49,499 bases of DNA from JANPJV01 sp031425695 (GTDB lineage: Bacteria > Pseudomonadota > Gammaproteobacteria > Xanthomonadales > SZUA-5). A program made the position numbers and the translations under genes. Location: positions 1 to 49,499 of the forward strand of contig JANPJV010000224.1 in NCBI GenBank assembly GCA_031425695.1. The letters run 5' to 3'. How positions within the stretch are numbered: the stretch's first letter is position 1; every line of letters starts with the position of its first letter. The notes under the pieces were generated by a model. The model was not told where the DNA came from. It worked only from the letters and a program-made list of their open reading frames with translations, and ran no database searches. This document shows, piece after piece, positions 1 through 7,044 of the stretch.

Positions 1-141
1 AGCGACGTGGTGCCATGGCGTTTGTAGTCGTGCGTGCGTGTCGAAGGCTTGCCAAAGGTCAGCGGCAAACTCGGTTGCGTGCGGTTTAATGCTTGGATCT
101 GACTTTTCTCATCAACACACAGGACCAGCGCGCGATCGGGC
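1..141 (-). pseudogene. IS630-family transposase fragment at window edge
   Basis: Reading right to left, one open frame gives ALVLCVDEKSQIQAL followed by NRTQPSLPL and THDYKRHGTTS. These are the hallmark blocks around the second catalytic Asp of IS630-type DDE transposases (known family signature CVDEKSQIQALDRTQP, then THDYKRHGT). The match fades upstream of about position 141 and an in-frame TAG lies near 196-198. The N-terminal part of the enzyme is therefore missing, since the next gene ends at 201. The C-terminal side runs off the window. It is probably a remnant, but whether the element is intact to the left cannot be seen. Confidence 0.75.
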
Positions 142-200
142 TGACAGTCTTGAGTCTTGTCCCAGTCTCGAGCCTTCCCGACGGTCCCAGTAGTCGTAAT

Positions 201-1094
201 CTAATTGGGGTTCATGCGCATGACGCGCATCGTCTTCCCATCCCATTCCTGCCCATTGAGCGCGCGGAACACCTCGTCGGCGTCGGACCTGCTCGCCATC
301 GTGCAGATCGCGCTCCCTTTGCTTTTGCCTGTGAAGTCATCAACCCTCAGGTGGCACTTCGGCTCGTCTACGACGAACTGACCGACAAGTGTCTCCACAT
401 CAACGTCGGTATGGCCAGCGTCTAGATGTTCCCCGGAAAGGCTGGCCTTGGGACCATCAAACCCGAAAATCACGATTTGAACAGACCCCTCTGTCGTCGG
501 ACGGGCTGGCGGAGCGGCGGGGGCCGACGGTGTCGCCACTGGTGCCGGAGCCGGTGCAGTGTTGGGCGCAGGCGATGAAGCGGGGGCGCGAGGCGTCGGC
601 GCCGGATTCGAGGGCGACTCCGCGGCCGGAGCGCCGGCGTTGCCGTCAGTGGCGTCGTCTCCGAGCGCCGCTTCGACCTCCTCCAAGGCGTCGTCGGCTT
701 CATCGCCGGCCGCGTCGACTTCCGCGCTTTCGATCCCTTCGTCCGCGGATGCCTCAGCGGTGTCGTCGCCTGGGCCCTCGGCCGGCTCCTCGGAGTCGAC
801 GGCGTCTCCTGCGGGTTCATCGACCAGGTCGCCCGCCACGTCTTCAGGCGCGCCGTCGGCAACCTCCTCGTCGCCCGTAGACTCCGACTCATCAGGAGTG
901 GAAGCCTCCCCCTCCAGGTCGCTCCCGGACACGTCCTCAGTCTCGATCGCGCCCGCGTCGTCCGACGACTCTTCTTCAGCCGGGAATTCCTGGTCGTCGT
1001 CCTGCACACCGGCAAACACGCCAGACCCTTGGGTCCAGATCAACCCGAGCCCAAGGAACATCCCGAGCGACCACCTTGAAACGCGACGGTTCAT
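201..1094 (-). CDS. Exported acidic-linker protein with C-terminal RRM-like domain
   Basis: A 297-residue protein in three parts. Residues 1-29 form a signal peptide (MNRRVSRW, then a hydrophobic stretch ending GVFAG). Residues about 30-200 are a low-complexity linker, first Asp/Glu/Ala-rich, then Ala/Pro-rich. Residues about 203-295 resemble the RNA recognition motif, with the RNP1-like segment TGKSKGSAICTMAS followed by DADEVFRALNGQEWDGKTMR. That order fits the second half of the RRM fold; the first half is less typical. The start is supported by GAAGGAAGG just upstream of ATG. It is divergent from the STAS gene at 1207 with 112 bp between them. Bacterial RRM proteins are normally cytoplasmic, so the signal peptide is unusual. 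The RNA-binding role is inference. Confidence 0.75.
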   Translation of the reverse strand: MNRRVSRWSLGMFLGLGLIWTQGSGVFAGVQDDDQEFPAEEESSDDAGAIETEDVSGSDLEGEASTPDESESTGDEEVADGAPEDVAGDLVDEPAGDAVDSEEPAEGPGDDTAEASADEGIESAEVDAAGDEADDALEEVEAALGDDATDGNAGAPAAESPSNPAPTPRAPASSPAPNTAPAPAPVATPSAPAAPPARPTTEGSVQIVIFGFDGPKASLSGEHLDAGHTDVDVETLVGQFVVDEPKCHLRVDDFTGKSKGSAICTMASRSDADEVFRALNGQEWDGKTMRVMRMNPN

Positions 1095-1206
1095 GCGCCT
1101 TCCTTCGGTTATTCAGTCGCAGTTTAAGCCTTGTGGGACAGGACAATGGTCGGCGTCACCGGGGCAGGGTATGTTCACCGTCTGGTCAGGACTCACGAGG
1201 GTAGAC

Positions 1207-2190
1207 ATGCACCAGCGCCGATTGCTCGCCTTCACGCTCGCCGGCCTTTTGGCCATGGTGGGATTTCCCGGCATCGGCCCATCGACGGCGGCGCAGGCGC
1301 AGGCGCAGTCGGAGCAGGATTGCGAGGAAGCGGATTGCGTGTCCGAAGAGCAGTCCCAGGGAGACGCCGAGGGTGCCTGGGAAGACGAGGCGGCGGCCGA
1401 ACCGGAATCGGCCGGCGAGTTCGCCGACGAGACCGCGGCGGAGCCGCAGGACGAGTCAGCGGGCGGGGAGTCGGAGCCCGAAGCGTTGGCAGAGGGCACC
1501 TCGGAAGACGAGGCGGCGGCCGAACCGGAATCGGCCGGCGAGTTCGCCGACGAGACCGCGGCGGAGCCGCAGGACGAGTCAGCGGCCGGGGAATCGGAAC
1601 CCGAAGCGTTGGCAGAGGGAGCGGATTCCGCGCAGGCAGAGGACAAGGAGGAGGAGTCGGCGGCCGGGAATGAGCCGGCCGAGGTGCCGGCGCAGGCGCC
1701 AGCGGTCCCGGTCAGCCCCGCGAGCCGAGTCGGGCGGGAGGTGATTCAGCCGGCCGAGGTGCCGGCGCAGGCGCCAGCCGAGCCGCTCAGCGCGGAGGAG
1801 GCGATGGATCAGCTTGTCGAGTCGCTGCGCCCAGAGGTCCCGGTCAGCCCCGCGAGTGCCCCGCCAGCCCCGTCGCAAGGAACGCACTCCCTGGGAATCA
1901 CCCGCGCCGACACGGACGACCGCACCGTGCTCGCCCTCTCCGGTACGCTCGACGTCAATTCGGCGCCCGAGCTGGGGAAAGTCATCGAGCAAGTCCTTCA
2001 GGTGCGTCGATCCAAGGTCACCGTCGATCTGCGGGCGTTGGAGCTGATCGACTCGTCTGGTGTCGCGGTGCTAGTCGCCCTCTACGAAAGGGTGCGGCAG
2101 GGGGGCGGACAGGTGCAGGTGATTAACGCGCGCGACCAGCCGCTGGCCATTTTCAAGCTCCTGCGGATGCACCACGTCTTCCCGCTTTGA
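1207..2190 (+). CDS. Exported acidic-repeat protein with C-terminal STAS domain
   Basis: A 327-residue protein. The chosen ATG at 1207 has GAGGG five bases upstream and opens a signal peptide (MHQRRLLAFTLAGLLAMVGF ending AAQAQAQ). Residues about 59-140 are two near-identical 41-residue acidic repeats, followed by a Pro/Ala linker with a repeated AEVPAQAPA block. Residues about 225-327 form a STAS domain of the anti-sigma-factor-antagonist (SpoIIAA) type: LSGTLDVNSAPEL, then VDLRALELIDSSGVAVLVAL, with the phosphorylatable-serine position in DSSG. STAS partners are cytoplasmic kinases or sigma regulators, so an exported STAS is odd. Domain order (export signal, acidic linker, small domain) mirrors the divergent RRM-like neighbour, suggesting a functional pair. 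Longer in-frame starts upstream overlap the neighbour and were not used. Confidence 0.8.
   Translation: MHQRRLLAFTLAGLLAMVGFPGIGPSTAAQAQAQSEQDCEEADCVSEEQSQGDAEGAWEDEAAAEPESAGEFADETAAEPQDESAGGESEPEALAEGTSEDEAAAEPESAGEFADETAAEPQDESAAGESEPEALAEGADSAQAEDKEEESAAGNEPAEVPAQAPAVPVSPASRVGREVIQPAEVPAQAPAEPLSAEEAMDQLVESLRPEVPVSPASAPPAPSQGTHSLGITRADTDDRTVLALSGTLDVNSAPELGKVIEQVLQVRRSKVTVDLRALELIDSSGVAVLVALYERVRQGGGQVQVINARDQPLAIFKLLRMHHVFPL
1381..1626 (+). repeat. Tandem 123-bp coding repeat, two copies
   Basis: Copies at 1381-1503 and 1504-1626 each encode about 41 residues, beginning EDEAAAEPESAGEFADE and continuing TAAEPQDESA. They are almost identical at the DNA level, suggesting a recent duplication within the acidic linker of the STAS-domain protein. 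Confidence 0.9.
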
Positions 2191-2302
2191 AGCTCGTGCG
2201 GATGCACAAGGTTGTCCTGCGGCCGGCCGCGCATGAACTCGCACACGATGTCGGCAAACTGGCGCTCGACCGGATCGGCCGACCGTGGCAACTGCCCGCC
2301 TG
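2191..2302. other. Intergenic segment with partial copy of the STAS gene end
   Basis: Directly after the STAS stop codon the bases AAGCTCGTGCGGATGCAC repeat, with one change, the AAGCTCCTGCGGATGCAC found just before that stop (2155-2172). The following ~80 bases have no convincing gene. This may be the remains of a second STAS copy. Confidence 0.5.
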
Positions 2303-2531
2303 GTGTGGCGTGTCAGAAGTAAGTTGAACTATTTCCGCGTCTTTCGCCGCCATTCTGCGTTGCTTTTGCCGCGCCAGCACAGCTGTCACGGGCTCGATCG
2401 ATTGCGCGGCATGCCGCGCAAGCGGATCGATCTCCCTGGCGCCATAGAAGAGCTATGTCTTCTCCTCGCGCCTTGCCTGACGACGAAATCCATCGGAAAT
2501 ATTGTTCAACGTACTTCTGACACACCACACT
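2303..2531. mobile_element. MITE-like element with about 35-bp terminal inverted repeats
   Basis: The left end (2303-2336) carries GTGTCAGAAGTAAGTTGAAC and the right end, read on the minus strand from 2531, carries GTGTCAGAAGTACGTTGAAC, each followed within a few bases by TTTCCG. The centre (about 2401-2421) is itself a palindrome, GCGCGGCATGCCGCGC, so the whole ~230 bp is roughly self-complementary. No transposase gene fits inside. The parent insertion sequence was not recognised and no clear target duplication is visible. Confidence 0.8.
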
Positions 2532-3585
2532 AGGGACATTCAGACCGGAACACCTTTTGGACCCGTGCCGGATCGGCCAGCACTGCGTAGAAATCGTCGA
2601 TGTAGCGCAGAGCGCTCCCGGTCTGTTTGTTGTCGAGCGCGCTCATGCCGCGGAACAATGCGGTGATTTCACTGCGCTGGCGCAGGAACGGCTCGAAGCT
2701 CGCTTGCAGCACCGTGAGGTCGCGACAGGGGCCGCGATAGAGCCGTGGCAGCCCCGGCGCGGGCGAGGCCTCGGGCTCGCGAACGATCCCCGCAAGATCG
2801 AAATCGTAGGGAACCGGCACGAGCTTGCCGTCCTGACGCGCGAACGGCACGATGTTGTGGCAGCAATCGCCATCGACGGGTGGGGCCTCGGCCGACCAGT
2901 CGCTGTTGCCGATGAAGTACTGGAACACCTCGACGAGGGCCAATGCCCCTTGATCGTAGCGCGCCCGATCGATGCGCGGGTCGGGAACAACGTCGAGTCC
3001 GCGGCGCGCCGCGAATCTGTTTTCGTCCTCGATCAGCAGGCCGGGCTTGGTGGCCATCTCGCGCTTGGTTTCGGAGTCGTAGTAGTTCGCCTCCACGACA
3101 CGCACGCGCAGGCTGGTGTCGGTCAACAGATTCAAGACTCGATAGGCCGAATACTCGAGCCAAAGGTACTGCTCGTAGAGGTCATCCGTTTCGCAATGGG
3201 TGACCAGCTTGAGTTTGTTCTGACTCGCGAACAGCGTGCCGTCGGGGCCATCGGCCGAAAACTTCAGCAGCAGCGGCTTGAAGCTGCAGATTGCTGCCCG
3301 GAGTCGGCCGCGTAAACGCAAGTCCAGATTGATCGCCACGTCGGCGCCATTGGCGTCGGTGTAAACCACGCGTCCGCTCCGGAATTCGCGCGCCTCCCTG
3401 TCGTCCAGAAAGATTTGCGAGAAGGGCGCTTCCACGCGCAATCGCAGGGGCTCATCCGTAGCGAACAGCGGCGACGACGGCGGCGCCGCGTCCTGCGCGA
3501 GTGCGGGGCTGGCGATGCACCACACGCACAGTCCGGCCAGCGACAACTGCAGGACCAGCGACCACGCATTCGAACACCAGCGCAT
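2530..3585 (-). CDS. Exported protein of possible CotH-like kinase fold
   Basis: A 351-residue protein. The ATG at 3585 is preferred over an upstream in-frame start because AGAAGGG sits six bases before it and it opens a signal peptide (MRWCSNAWSLVLQLSLAGL ending ASPALAQ). The mature part has blocks typical of the spore-coat CotH kinase-like fold: LRLRGRLRAAICSFKPLLLK near the N-terminus, then VFQYFIGNSDWS, CCHNIVPF and VPYDFDLAG towards the middle. These resemble the GN-x-D, H-x-N and wDfD catalytic-loop motifs of that fold. The assignment is by motif order only. The TAG stop lies in the terminal repeat of the adjacent MITE-like element, so the C-terminus may have been altered by its insertion. 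Confidence 0.7.
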   Translation of the reverse strand: MRWCSNAWSLVLQLSLAGLCVWCIASPALAQDAAPPSSPLFATDEPLRLRVEAPFSQIFLDDREAREFRSGRVVYTDANGADVAINLDLRLRGRLRAAICSFKPLLLKFSADGPDGTLFASQNKLKLVTHCETDDLYEQYLWLEYSAYRVLNLLTDTSLRVRVVEANYYDSETKREMATKPGLLIEDENRFAARRGLDVVPDPRIDRARYDQGALALVEVFQYFIGNSDWSAEAPPVDGDCCHNIVPFARQDGKLVPVPYDFDLAGIVREPEASPAPGLPRLYRGPCRDLTVLQASFEPFLRQRSEITALFRGMSALDNKQTGSALRYIDDFYAVLADPARVQKVFRSECP

Positions 3586-3883
3586 TCGGCCCTTCTCGAA
3601 GGTCGACGTGAGCGGCAATTGTAAGGGGGCAAAGGACACGTATGGACCGTTGGTTACCTGATCTCCCCGATTTCTCACGCTTCGACCGCGCGTAGCTCCC
3701 ATACCGCAAGGGCGGTAAGCAGAACCGCTCAGAGGTCGTCTCGTGTACCAGCGCACGTCCGCCGGATGCCGCTCTGCTTGAACCCCTCTCGCTGCTGCGG
3801 GTGCAAACCGGGTCGCGCCCTACACGTCGCGATCGCGAAACGATTCACCAGACGGCCGATGAAGGCGCGGAGTTCTAATCACG

Positions 3884-4768
3884 ATGAGCACCGCATCCAT
3901 GTCGACGCGCACGCTCGCGCGTACTCTGGTCCACCTGCGCGGCTGGTTTTTGTGCGCGCTGTTGGCGAGCGCCGCCCACGGGCAAGTACCGAACATCAAT
4001 CAGCAAGGCCTGGCCGGCAGCTGGTTCAATCCCGCCACGTCAGGTCAAGGTTTGCTGCTGGAGGCGTACCCGTCCAGCAACCAGTTGGTCGGCACTTGGT
4101 TCACCTTCGACACCACCGCTGGTGACGTCACTCGGCAGCGCTGGTACAGCATCGCCGGCACCACCGCGAATGGCGCGGCCAGCTCGACGATCACGATCTT
4201 CCGCAACATCGGCGGCAATTTCGATACGGTGCCGGTGACTACTGCCGAAGCGGTCGGCACGGGCACGCTCAGTTTCAGTACCTGTACGCAGGGCAACCTC
4301 GCCTACAGCTTCAGCGATGGCCGAACTGGCAACATTCCGCTTACCCGTTTGCTGAGCGACTCGGCCTGCGTGTCCAGTACCAGCAGCCCGACCGAGCGCG
4401 CAGAATTCGGCTTGTCCGGCAGTTGGTTCGAACCCGCGACCAGCGGCCAGGGCTTCGTGATCGAGATCAATTCGAACCAGGCGCTCGCGTTCCTCGGCTG
4501 GTTCACCTATGCCGCGAACGGTTCGGCGACCGGCGTGTCGGGCCAGCGCTGGTTCACCGCCCCAGGGCGCGTACACGGCGTGCTGGCGGAGCTCGGCCTC
4601 ACCGGCACGGAGCGTTTGTTGTCGCTGCTGGGTTTCAACCACCGCCCGACAAACATCGCGCTCTGGTCGGGTCAAGCAGGCGCCCCGCCACACCTATTTT
4701 TCAGCTGCGTGATCTGTGGCAAGGGCGTTTCACGTACTTCAACGGCATCACCCCCGTTGGAGCTCCAC
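3884..4768 (+). pseudogene. Secreted two-repeat protein, frame broken in second half
   Basis: Opens with a signal peptide (ATG 3884; hydrophobic segment ending AAHGQ). Two homologous repeats follow: GLAGSWFNPATSGQGLLLEA with WFTFDTTAGDVTRQRWYSIA, and GLSGSWFEPATSGQGFVIEI with WFTYAANGSATGVSGQRWFT. In repeat 1 the match continues to a Cys-containing end (LSFSTCTQGNLAYSFSDGR). In repeat 2 the frame is lost at about 4560: removing one C restores AQGAYTA, and later homologous pieces (GFQPPP, then WQGRFTYFNGITPV) appear in a third frame. The undisturbed frame then runs into the next gene, making an artificial long fusion. It is either a pseudogene or carries sequencing errors. Function unknown. 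Confidence 0.7.
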
Positions 4769-6115
4769 ATGAACCGTCGCGCCCTGTTGAGTTGTTCGCT
4801 GTTGCTGGCGAGCGTCGCCGTGCAAGCACAGGAGGGCGCGCTTGATCCCAGCTTCGGCATTCTTGGAAGTGGCCGCACGGCCTACGGCTTTGACTTCGGA
4901 AACGACGGCCCCGCGGGCATGATCGTCGACGCGCAGGGACGCGCGTACACGGTGGGCCTGGCTCTCAACAATGGCACTTGGCGCGCGACCCTGGCGAAGC
5001 TGACCGCGGCGGGCGTTCTCGATACCGGCTTCGGCGGTGACGGCAAAGTCGTGAGTACCGATCTCGAAGGCTCATTCCTGGCCACCGATATCGCGTTCGA
5101 CAGTATTGGACAGTTGCTGGTCGCCGGCGCACGGGTCTTCGGTGACTCTGTCGGGGGCGATCGCGACTTCATGGTTTGCCGCTACAACACGGCTGGCACT
5201 GCCATCAATTTCGCCGCGCCGACCAATAGTCATTGTCGGGTTCTGCCATTCGATCTCGGCGGCAGCAATATCGATCAAGCCAGAGTCCTGAAGACCCTGC
5301 CCGATGGCAGCATGTATCTGATTGGCTACGCTGAAGGTTCGGCAGATTTTTTGACTGCCAGGATCGTCGTCGTCAAGCTCACCAGCACCGGCGCGCTGGA
5401 CACCACCTTCAGCGGCGACGGCAAACTCATGTTCACTTATCCGGGCGGCAGTTCCGCCGCTGCCTATGACGCCGCGGTGGCGGCGGACGGTACGCTATAT
5501 CTCAGCGGGTACGTCGGAATCGGCGGCAGCCAAGCCATCATGGCGGTCAAGATCACCAGCAATGGCCTGTTCGACACTGGGTTTGGCGGTGATGGCTTCC
5601 AGGCCTATCAGCTCGACCTGGGCGCGGTGGACTATCGAAACGATGTGGCGCTCGCAGTTGCGTTGACGAACGACGGCAAGCTCATGCTTGGCGGCTATGC
5701 AGATCAAGCGCTCAACCAGCATGCCGGATTTGTCCTGCGCGTCAGCGCCAGCAATGCGGGCTTCGACGGGACTTTCGGCAACGCCGGGAAGCTCATCCTC
5801 GGAGGCAATGGATTTGTCAAAGACTTGGTCGTTCAACAGGACAATATGACCGTGTATGCACGCTCGATGGAGCTAGCCGGCGCCTATCGCTACCGAGTGG
5901 GCCGGCTAACCGATCTTGGCCATGACACGCGCTTCGGGACGGGCGGCATCATCGATATCAGTTTCGGTTTCGCCGACGCTTACGACCGGGCGGAAGAACT
6001 GGTGATCAGCAACGGCCGCATCCTGGTGATGGGATCGGTGGCGAACGCAGCAAATTACGACTTCGGCCTTGCCCGCCTGCGCGGCGATGCGATGTTCGCG
6101 AACGGATTCGAGTAA
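4769..6115 (+). CDS. Exported delta-60-repeat beta-propeller-like protein with GFE tail
   Basis: 448 residues. The ATG at 4769 has GGAG seven bases upstream and starts a signal peptide (MNRRALLSCSLLLASVAVQA), so it is taken as the true start although the frame is open further upstream. The mature part contains repeats of the delta-60 type, seen as LDPSFG, LDTGFGGDGKV, LDTTFSGDGKL, FDTGFGGDGF and FDGTFGNAGKL, each followed by strands such as ALAVALTNDGKLMLGGYA. Such repeats usually fold as a beta-propeller. The protein ends in MFANGFE, a tail shared with other exported proteins of the window. Ligand unknown. Confidence 0.85.
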   Translation: MNRRALLSCSLLLASVAVQAQEGALDPSFGILGSGRTAYGFDFGNDGPAGMIVDAQGRAYTVGLALNNGTWRATLAKLTAAGVLDTGFGGDGKVVSTDLEGSFLATDIAFDSIGQLLVAGARVFGDSVGGDRDFMVCRYNTAGTAINFAAPTNSHCRVLPFDLGGSNIDQARVLKTLPDGSMYLIGYAEGSADFLTARIVVVKLTSTGALDTTFSGDGKLMFTYPGGSSAAAYDAAVAADGTLYLSGYVGIGGSQAIMAVKITSNGLFDTGFGGDGFQAYQLDLGAVDYRNDVALAVALTNDGKLMLGGYADQALNQHAGFVLRVSASNAGFDGTFGNAGKLILGGNGFVKDLVVQQDNMTVYARSMELAGAYRYRVGRLTDLGHDTRFGTGGIIDISFGFADAYDRAEELVISNGRILVMGSVANAANYDFGLARLRGDAMFANGFE

Positions 6116-6156
6116 GGCTGGAACCGAGCACCTCGACCGGCATGACGCACGGCCTA

Positions 6157-6292
6157 TCAAGCGTGAGCGATCTCCGCGATCTTGTAGGCCAATGTCGAGC
6201 CGGGAACATGCTTGCGCAGCTTTGCATTGATTCCGGCGATCAGAATTTTCCGACGTCGGGTCTGAGCTTCTTCTGACTGACGGTCGCACCGG
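6157..6292 (-). pseudogene. Possible C-terminal coding remnant
   Basis: On the minus strand an open stretch ends in a TGA near 6157 and reads RRRKILIAGINAKLRKHVPG followed by STLAYKIAEIAHA. Composition looks protein-like, but no start, ribosome site or recognised family is visible. It is probably debris next to the transposase relic. Confidence 0.3.
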
Positions 6293-6355
6293 CAGGACGA
6301 TGCTGGTCCGCATGACCTACACACGCAGCCAGCTGATCCCGCCCGGTTAGCAACC

Positions 6356-6605
6356 TTCTACCGGGTGTCGCGCTGCGTGCGGCGCGCGCTTCTGTGTGGG
6401 GCGGAAGTTACACCGTGCATTCTTTCGAGCACCCACGGCGATGGGTCGAGGATCGGCTGCATGAACTGGCTGAGGTCTTCGCAGTCGCGATCTGGGGATA
6501 AGCGGTGATGAGCAATCATTTGCATGTTGTCGTGGAGGCCATCCCGCAGGCCGCCGCGGAATGTCGGCAGACGAGGTCGTGGCCAGATGGACCCGCCTGT
6601 ACCTG
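6356..6605 (+). pseudogene. Relic of a Y1 (REP-associated, IS200-like) transposase
   Basis: Three pieces of one family are readable. FYRVSRCVRRALLCG (from 6356) matches the N-terminal YHVVSRCVRRAFLCG block. After a frame change, FEHPRRWVEDRLHELAEVF follows. Then AIWG, a TAA where a Tyr codon is expected, and AVMSNHLHVVVE, the HUH histidine motif, followed by DEVVARWTRLY. With one frameshift and one internal stop the gene is dead. It sits between two secreted-protein genes. The family assignment comes from remembered conserved blocks of this transposase group. Confidence 0.8.
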
Positions 6606-6741
6606 CGTCAGGATCAAGATGCCAGCAGGCGCGCCGATGCTGGCGACAACACGGGACAAACGCCACTGACTCACGACGGATCGGGCGCGAAAACCGGCGG
6701 TGAGCGGCAGCGCCCGTCGCGTTCTTCGCATCCAAAAAGGG

Positions 6742-7035
6742 CTACTCCGCCCCGTTCTGAAACAACCGATCGGTCGGCAACTGCACGCTGGTCCCGCCCG
6801 ACACGACGCTCGCGTTCGGGCTCGCGGCGATGCCCACGGGCTGGCCGGCGGCGCCGACGACGTAGATGCGATGCGCCGGCGAGGTGGCGACCGCGGCGGT
6901 ACTCGCCGGGGCGGCACCGATCAGCCGGTAATTGGCGCTGCCTGACTCGGCGAGCGCGGCGCTCGAAGCCGACACGAGCAGCAGCAGGAGCGTGCCCATC
7001 CGTCGGCGCGCGCTGGCATCAGTCGCTGTGGTCAT
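6742..7035 (-). CDS. Small exported partner protein with NGAE tail
   Basis: 97 residues: a signal peptide (RRRMGTLLLLLVSASSAALA), then a Ser/Gly/Ala-rich body with ANYRLIGAAP and HRIYVVGAAGQPVG, resembling the short 'Y-x-L-x-G ... GQP' repeats common in large exported proteins. It ends LFQNGAE, a variant of the GFE tail. Nine bases separate its start from the stop of the beta-helix gene upstream, so the two are probably co-transcribed. An equivalent small gene (38038-38352) follows the S74 protein gene, also with a nine-base gap. Function unknown. Confidence 0.7.
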   Translation of the reverse strand: MTTATDASARRRMGTLLLLLVSASSAALAESGSANYRLIGAAPASTAAVATSPAHRIYVVGAAGQPVGIAASPNASVVSGGTSVQLPTDRLFQNGAE

Positions 7036-7044
7036 GGCCGGACC

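Noticed and set aside
389..1015. Long Arg/Pro-rich frames on both strands over the acidic linker
   Set aside because: Shadows of a GC-rich low-complexity coding region; no start signals or conserved blocks.
559..1206. Open frame extending the STAS gene upstream to 559
   Set aside because: It runs antisense through the RRM-like gene; the signal peptide and ribosome site at 1207 mark the real start.
2411..2530. MPRKRIDLPGAIEE as the start of a Y1 transposase
   Set aside because: Resembles the usual N-terminus (MPR-x-x-RIDLPGA), but lies within the palindromic centre of the MITE-like element and no further transposase blocks follow.
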